Below are positions 1 through 6,197 of a DNA stretch of 7,627 bases, piece after piece (position 1 is the first letter of the stretch; each line of letters begins with the position of its first letter). Below the pieces are notes generated by a model. That model was not told where the DNA came from and searched no databases. It worked only from the letters and a program-made list of their open reading frames with translations. This DNA is from an archaeon (GTDB taxonomy: Archaea; Asgardarchaeota; Hermodarchaeia; Hermodarchaeales; Hermodarchaeaceae), in NCBI GenBank assembly GCA_016550415.1, contig JABXGU010000097.1, forward strand, positions 1-7,627. Reading direction: 5' to 3'. Position numbers and translations under genes: made by a program.

Positions 1-117
1 ATGTTGATTGCGTTTGGTGAGAGTTGCTTTCCATAATTCTCGGTTGCCCTTCATTGCTGCATCATAATGTATAGTTCCTACTTTCTTTGGTGTTACACCT
101 TTCGGAATTTTTGCCAT
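1..117 (-). CDS. Unrecognised protein, N-terminal 39 residues only (cut by window edge)
   Basis: This is the beginning of a minus-strand gene whose remainder lies left of the window. The ATG at 117-115 opens 39 codons without a stop. The peptide begins MAKIPKGVTPKKVG and is basic, with many Lys and Arg, no signal peptide and no membrane segment, so it is probably cytoplasmic. The start is supported by a GAGG ribosome binding site (plus-strand cctc at 126-129) eight bases upstream and by a TATA-like box further out. It is divergent from the large EEP surface protein. I do not recognise the family, and 39 residues are too few to assign a function. The basic N-terminus would suit a nucleic-acid-associated or ribosomal-type protein, but that is only a guess. 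It is probably a real gene because start, SD and promoter-like element fall in the expected order. Confidence 0.6.
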   Translation of the reverse strand, partial: MAKIPKGVTPKKVGTIHYDAAMKGNRELWKATLTKRNQH

Positions 118-125
118 AATTTTTT

Positions 126-129
126 CCTC
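126..129 (-). promoter_or_regulatory. Shine-Dalgarno site of the left-edge gene
   Basis: Plus-strand cctc reads GAGG on the minus strand and lies eight bases before the ATG at 117-115. It is the main reason to believe that the short partial reading frame is a real gene start. Confidence 0.5.
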
Positions 130-164
130 AATTATTTTTGAAAACTTCTCATAATTCATTATAG

Positions 165-176
165 AAATTATTTAAG
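165..176 (-). promoter_or_regulatory. Candidate archaeal TATA box for the left-edge gene
   Basis: The minus strand reads CTTAAATAATTT here, about 50 bases before the ATG at 117. Transcription starting some 25 bases downstream would give a leader of roughly 25-30 bases that includes the GAGG site. The surrounding DNA is generally A/T-rich, so the match is suggestive only. Confidence 0.3.
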
Positions 177-204
177 ACTTTACAAGATGCAAACAATATT
201 ATTA

Positions 205-216
205 GCTTTTTATCAT
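205..216 (+). promoter_or_regulatory. Candidate TATA box for the EEP surface protein
   Basis: The T-rich gctttttatcat stretch lies in the 190-base divergent intergenic region (118-307). A start about 25 bases downstream would place the RNA 5' end near 236-240, ahead of both possible TTG starts (263 and 308). The region holds no other gene that I can see. Confidence 0.25.
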
Positions 217-291
217 TGAGGGACATGGCTTCCGAAAGAATTTAGGAGTTACACTGAAGAAGTTGGGTATAGAAAAATTCGAATATATTCA

Positions 292-297
292 GAGGGG
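292..297 (+). promoter_or_regulatory. Shine-Dalgarno site favouring the TTG start at 308
   Basis: GAGGGG lies ten bases before the TTG at 308-310. The competing upstream TTG at 263 has AGGAG at 244-248, but 14 bases away, which is long. The 308 start also puts a short basic segment directly before the hydrophobic stretch, as expected for an export signal. Confidence 0.5.
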
Positions 298-307
298 ACA
301 TCAAAAG

Positions 308-2284
308 TTGAATACAAAAAGAATCATAATTGCATTTGGCTTGTCTCTTCTGCTAATATGCTCTCTCTTCATAATTTTTCAACTTGCACTTCAAAATCCT
401 TCAGGGGTTGATGACACTATTCCACCTACTGTAACCATCATATCCCCCACTGGTGGCTCTAGTCTTTCTGGTGTTGCCACCATAATTTTTGAAGCCACTG
501 ATACTAGCCCGATTACAGATTATGAGATTCTTGTTGACTCGGTCTTAAGAGTCACTAGTACTTCGTATGATTGGAATACAACGAATGAAAATGATGGAAA
601 TCACGCAATTCTCTGCAGAGCAAAGGATAGTGCTGGCAATTGGGGGGAAGACAGCATCATCGTAGAAGTTGATAATGATCATGACATAACCTATGATGAT
701 GGCTTCAAGGTTATGACCTATAATGTGGAAGCAGGTGGAGCAAACGAAGACTGGAAGCAGGTTGTTAAAGAGGAGAATCCTGACATACTCATTGCAGTTG
801 AGACTGGTGACTGGGATGACAACAGCAACCAGAAACTAAACGCTATCGTTGCTGAATTCAACGCTTACTTTGTAGACGAGAATCCATATGTTGGCTATAC
901 TGCTCAAGGCATCTCATATTCCACAAGCGGCGAGGCTATTCTAAGCCGATATCCTGTCACCGTGTTTAATCAAATTCCAATCGTCAAACTCGATGATGAA
1001 AGCGATTACGATGTTACCCACGATTTCATTCATGCTATCGTAAACATTTCCGGTACTTCTGTCCATGTCATTGGTGCACATCTGAAGGCTATGTCTGGAT
1101 CTGATAATGAGTGGCGGCGTGAACGAGAAACAGAGGGAATCATCAACTACATGGACGACTTAGGCAATGTCTCGATTATGTACATGGGTGATCTAAATTC
1201 ATTCTCTCCAGATGATACTGGTGCTCTAGCTCCAAAGGGGGACTTGGGCTATGGTCCTGTCACAATGCTTCTTTGCCCAGATGACCCCGTCTATGGTCAA
1301 TATTCGTCTACCCAACATAATTTCACAGATTGCTTCAGAACATTAAACCCAACAGACCCAGGCTACACATATGGTCATCAGAATCCCTCCTACGAGTCTC
1401 GAATCGACTACATCTTCATCAATTCAAATCTTACAGGAAAAATGATCAACTCTACAGCGGGTGATACGCCAACTGCTAATAGCGGTTCTGATCACTATTG
1501 TGTTGATTTGTTTCTCAACTGGACTTCTTCAATAGAGCCAGATACTGACCCTCCAGCACAAGTCACTGGTCTTAGTGCCACACCTGTTAGCATCTCAAAA
1601 ATCAATCTTTCTTGGGACGCTAACACAGAACCGGATCTCTCACATTATAGAATCTATCGTGATGAAGTACTCATCGTTCAGTGTTATACCTATTATTACA
1701 ATGACACTGGACTAGCTGAGAACACGACTTATACATATGAGGTTTCTGCAGTAGACAGTAGCTTGAATGAAGGACCAAAGTCTACACCTGTTAATTGTAC
1801 CACTGAAGTGGGCGGTACGGCAGAGGATGTGGTGATAAATGAGTTCCTGCCTGATCCGGATGTGCTTTTCACTGAGGAATGGATTGAGTTGTATAATCCA
1901 TCTAGTGTAGCTGTGGATTTATCTGGTTATATATTGGATGATATCACCTCAGGAGGCGGATCACCATACACTATTCCTGGCAGTACTATCATACTAGCTC
2001 ATGGTTTCTTGGTGTTCAATGAGTCAACTACAGGGTTTAATTTGAATAACGCTGGTGACACTGTCAATTTCATTGACACAGACGGTGTGACAGTCATCGA
2101 CTCTTACACTTACAGTTCCAGTCAGAATGATGTAAGCTATGGTCGTGTAACTGATGGCAGTCCCACATGGACAACCTTTACTTCACCAACACCCGGAGAC
2201 TCCAATGGAACTCCACCATGCCCTCAAATAATATTCACAGCCAAATCAAAAGCAAACATAAAAATTGAATCCAGATTTTTTTAA
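308..2284 (+). CDS. Membrane-anchored surface protein with EEP (endonuclease/exonuclease/phosphatase) domain plus Ig-like, FN3 and lamin-tail domains
   Basis: This is probably an extracellular phosphodiesterase or nuclease. Numbering is from the alternative TTG at 263 (673 aa; the preferred start at 308 gives 658 aa). Residues 20-42 form a hydrophobic signal or signal-anchor after basic NTKR, with no clear cleavage site. About 50-138 look Ig-like, starting IPPTVTIISP. About 147-420 form an EEP (DNase I-like) domain with every key motif: N154 in MTYN, metal ligand E180, H273 in GAHL, D310 and N312 in GDLN, RIDY at 380-383, and D410-H411 in SDH. FN3 covers about 428-516. A lamin-tail domain covers about 520-645, with VINEFLPDP, EEWIELYNP and DLSGY. 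At least twelve N-x-S/T sequons fit an exported glycoprotein. The last 24 residues (TPPCPQ to the end) are Lys-rich and match none of these domains. EEP families cut DNA, RNA, phosphoinositides or sphingomyelin, so the substrate is open. Extracellular nucleases with lamin-tail domains are known in bacteria. Confidence 0.88.
   Translation: MNTKRIIIAFGLSLLLICSLFIIFQLALQNPSGVDDTIPPTVTIISPTGGSSLSGVATIIFEATDTSPITDYEILVDSVLRVTSTSYDWNTTNENDGNHAILCRAKDSAGNWGEDSIIVEVDNDHDITYDDGFKVMTYNVEAGGANEDWKQVVKEENPDILIAVETGDWDDNSNQKLNAIVAEFNAYFVDENPYVGYTAQGISYSTSGEAILSRYPVTVFNQIPIVKLDDESDYDVTHDFIHAIVNISGTSVHVIGAHLKAMSGSDNEWRRERETEGIINYMDDLGNVSIMYMGDLNSFSPDDTGALAPKGDLGYGPVTMLLCPDDPVYGQYSSTQHNFTDCFRTLNPTDPGYTYGHQNPSYESRIDYIFINSNLTGKMINSTAGDTPTANSGSDHYCVDLFLNWTSSIEPDTDPPAQVTGLSATPVSISKINLSWDANTEPDLSHYRIYRDEVLIVQCYTYYYNDTGLAENTTYTYEVSAVDSSLNEGPKSTPVNCTTEVGGTAEDVVINEFLPDPDVLFTEEWIELYNPSSVAVDLSGYILDDITSGGGSPYTIPGSTIILAHGFLVFNESTTGFNLNNAGDTVNFIDTDGVTVIDSYTYSSSQNDVSYGRVTDGSPTWTTFTSPTPGDSNGTPPCPQIIFTAKSKANIKIESRFF
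2276..2282 (+). terminator. Candidate oligo-T terminator at the end of the EEP gene
   Basis: A run of seven T residues overlaps the stop codon (TAA at 2282-2284). Archaeal RNA polymerase commonly ends transcripts at oligo-T tracts without a hairpin, and I see no convincing stem before it. Together with the TATA-like box at 2317-2324 it suggests that the symporter gene is transcribed separately. Confidence 0.35.
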
Positions 2285-2316
2285 AAATCAAATAATGATT
2301 ATTCCATCCAAATCGG

Positions 2317-2324
2317 ATAATTTA
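2317..2324 (+). promoter_or_regulatory. Candidate TATA box for the GPH symporter
   Basis: ATAATTTA lies about 50 bases before the ATG at 2369. Initiation about 25 bases downstream would leave a leader of roughly 20 bases. The leader has only a weak GAG at 2363-2365, so the symporter start is less well defined than those of its neighbours. Confidence 0.3.
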
Positions 2325-2368
2325 TCTATGGCTACCAAGCCTCCAATTATCATTCTACTATTGAGTAG

Positions 2369-3754
2369 ATGATGAATATGACAAAGGAAACGCCAACCAC
2401 ACGTGTTGCAGGCAAAGGTACCATGATGGCCTATGCCCTTGGTGATGTGACAAGCAATACTTTGTATCAGACTTTCACCTTGCTTGTGTTTACCTTCTAC
2501 TTCACCGTAGTAGGCATCAATGTCATTCTTATGATGTACGGGTTTATTATCTGGGCAATTTGGAATGCTATCAATGACCCACTCGTTGGTTATCTATCCG
2601 ATAGGACTCGTACTCGATGGGGGCGTCGTCTTCCATGGATTTGGGCAACTACTATCCCTCTTTGTATCATCGCCTTCCTATTATTTACACCCCCTCTAAT
2701 CGACCCAACATTGAATTTTGTTTACTTCTTGATTGTAGTCATCCTATTCGATGGCTTCTACACTATTTGGGCACTAAATCACACATCTATCTTCCCTGAA
2801 ATGTTTGTAACAGAAGAGGAACGTGCCAGTTCTTCTCGGGTTCGTAGTGTATTCACAATTTTGGGATTAATTGTAGCCTTCGTTGGCTCCACTATTCTAA
2901 TTACCGATCCAGCAGTCATTACTGGCTATCAGACGACAGGTATTCTCATTGCAATTCTTTGTCTCGCCTTTGCCATCATATGTATAAAATGGGGACTCTA
3001 CGAAAAGGCAGAATTCCGTCATGACGTAGAAGAAGTCCCACCAGCTTTCCAGGCGTTAAAGCACACGTTAAGTAATCGGGCTTTTTGGCCTTATTTAGGC
3101 GCTGCGTTTTGCTGCTGGTTTGTCTTCGGAATAATACCCACCGTCATTCTCCTTTATTGTGAACATGTATTGAATGTGGTTGGCATTGGCGTTGGACTTA
3201 TGCTTTTAGTTGCTTTTGTGGTCGCTGGTGTAGCTACTTTCATGTGGAAGGCAGTAGGTAGGCGTATTGGAATCCGTAATGCTTTTGCAATATCAATGGC
3301 TGTCTGGATTGTAACCCTAATCCCATTCTTCTTTATCGGGGATTTCATCTCTGGAATGGTGACCATGTTTTTCATGGGTTTTGGTCTCTCAGGACCCATT
3401 TTCTTCATCAACATACTTATCTCACAAGTCATTGACGACGATGAGATCCGCACAGGAGTTCGGCGAGAAGGCGCTTACTTTGGCACAAATGCCCTTTTCA
3501 TCCGCCTAGCAATAATCTTTGAGTTCATTGCCATTGGGCTTGTCTTTTCTGGAACTGGCTGGACAGAATATACTCCAATCCCTGGTGTAAACACAATCTT
3601 TGGGCTACGCTTGCTTATGACAGTCTTTCCAATGGTTGCGTTAATCCTAGGTATTCTATGCTTGATGCTTTACCCTCTCCACGGAGCCCGTCTTGCTGAG
3701 AATGAAAAAATCCTTGCAGAGATGCATGCTGAAAAAGTTGCACGTGCCCATTAG
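2369..3754 (+). CDS. GPH-family (MelB-like) sugar:cation symporter, MFS_2 type
   Basis: This is an integral membrane transporter that probably imports a glycoside, pentose, hexuronide or related solute with a cation. Its 461 residues fit the family's usual length and show about twelve hydrophobic helices, with a central loop near 209-237 and a charged cytoplasmic C-tail from about 437. The family signature follows the second helix: NDP at 69-71, then D78, R79, T80 and WGRR at 84-87, PW at 89-90. D128 in LFDGF and PEM at 143-145 match the MelB helix-4 region, and DDDEIRTG (356-363) with RREGAYFG (365-372) is the typical GPH segment before helix 11. MelB has two helix-2 aspartates (D55, D59). 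Here the second is kept (D70), but the first position is N66. ATGs at 2369, 2372 and 2378 are all possible starts and no strong SD decides between them. The Eis-like gene follows after 52 bases. The substrate cannot be read from the sequence. Confidence 0.9.
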   Translation: MMNMTKETPTTRVAGKGTMMAYALGDVTSNTLYQTFTLLVFTFYFTVVGINVILMMYGFIIWAIWNAINDPLVGYLSDRTRTRWGRRLPWIWATTIPLCIIAFLLFTPPLIDPTLNFVYFLIVVILFDGFYTIWALNHTSIFPEMFVTEEERASSSRVRSVFTILGLIVAFVGSTILITDPAVITGYQTTGILIAILCLAFAIICIKWGLYEKAEFRHDVEEVPPAFQALKHTLSNRAFWPYLGAAFCCWFVFGIIPTVILLYCEHVLNVVGIGVGLMLLVAFVVAGVATFMWKAVGRRIGIRNAFAISMAVWIVTLIPFFFIGDFISGMVTMFFMGFGLSGPIFFINILISQVIDDDEIRTGVRREGAYFGTNALFIRLAIIFEFIAIGLVFSGTGWTEYTPIPGVNTIFGLRLLMTVFPMVALILGILCLMLYPLHGARLAENEKILAEMHAEKVARAH

Positions 3755-3795
3755 CGCTTAGCCTAAAAAAATGGAATTCTATTGAACGACATGAA

Positions 3796-3800
3796 GAGGT
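3796..3800 (+). promoter_or_regulatory. Shine-Dalgarno site of the Eis-like gene
   Basis: GAGGT ends six bases before the ATG at 3807, an ideal spacing that fixes this start. No clear terminator separates it from the symporter gene, so translation from a shared transcript is plausible. A weak A-rich element, CCTAAAAAAATGG near 3762-3774, could instead act as its own TATA box. Confidence 0.55.
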
Positions 3801-3806
3801 CATTGT

Positions 3807-5009
3807 ATGGTGGAAATTCGAAGAATAACAAAACAAGAACGTCGCGCAGTAAGTGATCTTCGTAAATATGCATTCAGCTCATGGTCGGATGAAAAGGCAA
3901 AAGACGAAGAGTTAACGACAATAATGCCAGAGGAAACCCTAGGACTCTTCGATGATGGAAAACTCGTTTCCACCATTGAATTACTCTCTTTGCAGCAATC
4001 AATACGTGGAATCGTGAAGAATATGGGTGGGATAGCAAATGTTGCTACCTACCCAGAAGCAAGGCGTAAAGGCTATGTTGATGAACTGATGCGCGCTGTC
4101 TTTTCTAAAATGAAAAAACAAGATATACCCGTAAGTATGCTCGCCCCCTTCAAGGAAAGTTTCTATAGACGATTTGGATACATTAAGGCAAATACGCATA
4201 TGAATGTCAAGGCACCACTCACTGCCCTTAGAACTAGTCTTAACGATGAAATTAGTGGAGAATGGAAGGTTGAAAGAGTGCGTGCAGTGGAAGCAAAGGA
4301 ACCCTTTCTTGAGTTTATAATGGATTTTGCTCCATCACGAATCCATGGAATCGTTTTTGATCCAAAAATCTCAGATGAAGTATGGAAACGCCGAAACAAA
4401 GACGCTGTTATCATATTTGTGAAAAATAAAGATACTATCGAGGCAATGGCGCGATACCGGACAAAGAACTACATATGGGGTGCTGAACCCAGCCACCTAG
4501 TGGTCCACGAAATGTATTGGCGTACACTTGCCGCACGTAATATCCTATTTACATTTCTAGCCAAGCATACTGATCAATTTGAGCACATAATTATGCAATT
4601 ACCCTTTGGCATTAACTTTCAGCACTGGTTCACTGATTCAATGAACAAATTTGAGATAAGCATGTACCTTCCTTGGATGGTTCGTGTAATCGATGTGAAG
4701 AATGCAATAATGGATATTCCCAGTTCTGGAACAGCTGAAATTAGCATTCAAGTTTCAGACCCCTATTGTAAATGGAATAATGATCTTTTCACAATTCAAT
4801 CTAAGGATGGGCGTCTTAAGGTTCACAAAGGTTCAGGTAATCCAGATGCAAAAATGACCATCGAAGGAATATCTGCACTAGTGTATGGAACACTTTCAGT
4901 GGAGGAACTTGAGTTCAAGGGTTGGCTTGAACTATCAGATACAAAGACAGGAATAAAATTGCAGCAATGGTTTCCAGTCATTCCAATACATAATGCATTC
5001 CACTACTAA
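3807..5009 (+). CDS. Eis-like GNAT N-acetyltransferase with C-terminal SCP2-like domain
   Basis: This is a cytoplasmic acetyl-CoA-dependent N-acetyltransferase of the Eis (enhanced intracellular survival) superfamily, whose characterised members acetylate amines such as aminoglycosides or protein lysines. Its 400 residues match Eis, which is about 400 aa. The first GNAT domain (about 1-135) has the acetyl-CoA loop GGIANVATYPEARRKGY at 74-90 and the RRFGY motif at 121-125. Y125 aligns with the catalytic Tyr126 of mycobacterial Eis. A second, degenerate GNAT region spans about 150-300. The SCP2-like domain (about 305-390) shows the usual ISIQVSDPYC and KWNND. In Eis the terminal carboxylate (Phe402) takes part in catalysis. 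This protein likewise ends in an aromatic residue, Tyr400, at nearly the same length. The ATG at 3807 has a well-placed GAGGT. It follows the symporter by 52 bases and may share its transcript. The acceptor substrate is unknown, and aminoglycoside resistance should not be assumed. Confidence 0.87.
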   Translation: MVEIRRITKQERRAVSDLRKYAFSSWSDEKAKDEELTTIMPEETLGLFDDGKLVSTIELLSLQQSIRGIVKNMGGIANVATYPEARRKGYVDELMRAVFSKMKKQDIPVSMLAPFKESFYRRFGYIKANTHMNVKAPLTALRTSLNDEISGEWKVERVRAVEAKEPFLEFIMDFAPSRIHGIVFDPKISDEVWKRRNKDAVIIFVKNKDTIEAMARYRTKNYIWGAEPSHLVVHEMYWRTLAARNILFTFLAKHTDQFEHIIMQLPFGINFQHWFTDSMNKFEISMYLPWMVRVIDVKNAIMDIPSSGTAEISIQVSDPYCKWNNDLFTIQSKDGRLKVHKGSGNPDAKMTIEGISALVYGTLSVEELEFKGWLELSDTKTGIKLQQWFPVIPIHNAFHY

Positions 5010-5012
5010 GGC

Positions 5013-5018
5013 AAAAAA
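5013..5018 (-). terminator. Candidate oligo-T terminator for the minus-strand surface protein
   Basis: Six A residues on the plus strand read as T6 on the minus strand, about 50 bases beyond the stop of the gene at 5066-6013. They lie just past the end of the convergent Eis-like gene. The tract is short and there is no hairpin immediately before it. Confidence 0.3.
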
Positions 5019-5035
5019 TTCCAACTAAATCGAAT

Positions 5036-5066
5036 ATCTTAATGCGCGTAAAAGACTCCTTAAGAT
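5036..5066. repeat. 7-bp inverted repeat between convergent genes
   Basis: ATCTTAA (5036-5042) and TTAAGAT (5060-5066) are exact reverse complements separated by 17 bases, within the 56-base gap between two convergent genes. As RNA this could form a short A/U-rich stem on either strand and might help 3'-end formation in both directions. A 7-bp A/T-rich match can also arise by chance. Confidence 0.3.
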
Positions 5067-6013
5067 CATCCTAATTTTCTACTACGAAGAAATCTCAGAT
5101 ACACAAGAACTCCGATTACTATTGAAAAACCAGAAACTAATCCCAGCACTATGAAGGGAAATATCTGTTCTATACGAGGAAGAAACATGTTAGTCGATGT
5201 GATGTAGCCATTGGTAATCCAGGTTATCGTTGAGTCGTTGGCAGTAAATCTTCGAGTGTCCTGTTCCTTTAGTAAAAAACCTGTTTCACGGTCAAAAAAG
5301 AAAGTGTAGGCATATTCTTGGGTCCAAGAAGAGTCAAATGCAGAAGATGTTGTATTAACGCCGACTTCAAGAGCTGGTCTGACACCTACAGGGGTAGTTA
5401 TGGTATCAATACTCAGTACTTCTCCAAACAAGTAGAAAACGCCAACAATATCTCCTACATCAGCAGATACATCATCTAGGAAATAGATACTCCGATAACC
5501 AGGTTCCTCATGTACTAAACCAGCACCAACTTTATCTGGTTCACCAGGAAAGGTGTACGATGCTGTAACTGCACAAGGACCTGTAAGGTTTTCCACAGAT
5601 CCTGTTTCATGGACCCAGACTGTGTAGCTGAATTCAAATGTGCTGCAATCACCCAACTCTTCATAGGTCCAATTGGTAGTTATTCCTCCAATTACTACTG
5701 GAGTTCCAAGGTACACATTTCTGTCAATGCAGCCTATAGGCCATTGAATGCTACCTTGAACGTTTACATTAGCAACGTAACCACCAACAGTTACACTTTG
5801 AATTATATAGGCGATAGTAGTGGAGGCTTCTAGGATTGCTTCATATCCTTGAAACCATTCGCTTGCATTATTAATTATAGTCCAATGATATGTCGATTGC
5901 TGCCCGGGAAATACCTCTAATGGAGGCTGTGCCTGTGCTGAGTTGATATGCAATCCCGTGCAGAGAATGAATAGTGAAAACAGCCCAAATATCCTTGGAC
6001 CAAATGAAGGCAA
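5066..6013 (-). CDS. Unrecognised secreted protein with C-terminal membrane anchor
   Basis: I cannot assign a family. The 315-residue protein has type I membrane topology. A signal peptide covers about 1-28, with a hydrophobic core at 8-20 and an AQA cleavage-like motif at 26-28. An all-beta-looking ectodomain spans about 30-280, a membrane helix lies at about 284-306, and a basic cytoplasmic tail (RFLRSRKLG) ends the chain. The ectodomain has three cysteines (95, 123, 147) and five N-x-S/T sequons (49, 114, 142, 220, 259). Near its end, FFFDRETGFLLKEQ at 238-251 resembles the tyrosine- or phenylalanine-rich D-x-E-T-G-x-L-L-K hairpin that recurs in archaeal surface proteins. The TTG at 6013-6011 is well supported: an in-frame TAG lies two codons upstream and AGGTGA sits ten bases before it. 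The gene is convergent with the Eis-like gene and divergent from the small acidic protein. The role may be cell-surface binding, without direct evidence. Confidence 0.82.
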   Translation of the reverse strand: MPSFGPRIFGLFSLFILCTGLHINSAQAQPPLEVFPGQQSTYHWTIINNASEWFQGYEAILEASTTIAYIIQSVTVGGYVANVNVQGSIQWPIGCIDRNVYLGTPVVIGGITTNWTYEELGDCSTFEFSYTVWVHETGSVENLTGPCAVTASYTFPGEPDKVGAGLVHEEPGYRSIYFLDDVSADVGDIVGVFYLFGEVLSIDTITTPVGVRPALEVGVNTTSSAFDSSWTQEYAYTFFFDRETGFLLKEQDTRRFTANDSTITWITNGYITSTNMFLPRIEQIFPFIVLGLVSGFSIVIGVLVYLRFLRSRKLG

Positions 6014-6023
6014 TTTCTATGCT

Positions 6024-6029
6024 TCACCT
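6024..6029 (-). promoter_or_regulatory. Shine-Dalgarno site fixing a TTG start
   Basis: Plus-strand tcacct reads AGGTGA on the minus strand, ten bases before the TTG at 6013-6011. Because a TAG in the same frame lies between this site and the TTG, translation cannot begin further upstream. Confidence 0.55.
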
Positions 6030-6063
6030 AACAATTAGTCTATGTCTACCAATGGAAATCAAT

Positions 6064-6071
6064 CTTATAAT
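6064..6071 (-). promoter_or_regulatory. Candidate TATA box for the minus-strand surface protein
   Basis: The minus strand reads ATTATAAG here, about 50 bases before the TTG at 6013. A transcript starting some 25 bases downstream would have a leader of roughly 25-30 bases that carries the AGGTGA site. Confidence 0.35.
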
Positions 6072-6125
6072 CATTAGTAGTGGTCGAAACCTATCGGTTA
6101 ATGAGATTGGCAAGGTGCTAGTCAA

Positions 6126-6134
6126 TGTTTATTA
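6126..6134 (+). promoter_or_regulatory. Candidate TATA box for the small acidic protein
   Basis: GTTTATTAG lies about 65 bases before the TTG at 6198, in the 184-base divergent intergenic region (6014-6197). It would give a leader of about 40 bases. CTAAATAG near 6160-6167 is an alternative but would leave almost no leader. Confidence 0.22.
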
Positions 6135-6184
6135 GGTCAGGTATCCCAGCAGTTCTCCACTAAATAGGAGTTCTTTCCTGTTTT

Positions 6185-6190
6185 GAGGTG
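6185..6190 (+). promoter_or_regulatory. Shine-Dalgarno site favouring the TTG start at 6198
   Basis: GAGGTG ends seven bases before the TTG at 6198. The longer reading frame would start at the TTG at 6183, but that codon overlaps this GAGGTG and has only AGGAG at 6166-6170, 12 bases away. Confidence 0.55.
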
Positions 6191-6197
6191 TTTACTG

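Noticed and set aside
2617..2799. Plus-strand frame of 60 codons inside the symporter gene
   Set aside because: It lies in an alternative frame within conserved GPH coding sequence, with no SD and no domain.
3154..3453. Minus-strand open frame of 99 codons inside the symporter gene
   Set aside because: It is antisense to a clearly coding membrane protein, has Met/Ile/Pro/Thr-rich shadow composition, and has no SD or recognisable domain.
3615..3836. Minus-strand frame of 73 codons spanning the symporter end and the Eis-like start
   Set aside because: It overlaps two real genes on the other strand and has no SD or recognisable protein features.
4163..4414. Minus-strand frame of 83 codons inside the Eis-like gene (with another at 3999-4199)
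   Set aside because: Both are antisense to well-supported GNAT coding sequence and show no independent coding signals.
5609..5833. Plus-strand frame of 74 codons opposite the anchored surface protein
   Set aside because: It is antisense to a protein with signal peptide, sequons and C-terminal helix. Its Asn/Ser/Tyr-rich content mirrors the Thr/Val/Ile-rich coding strand.
6151..6174. Direct repeat AGTTCT (6151-6156, 6169-6174) and a CTCC/GGAG mini-stem before the small acidic gene, considered as an operator or riboswitch
   Set aside because: Six-base repeats and a four-pair stem are expected by chance, and no larger conserved RNA fold could be drawn.
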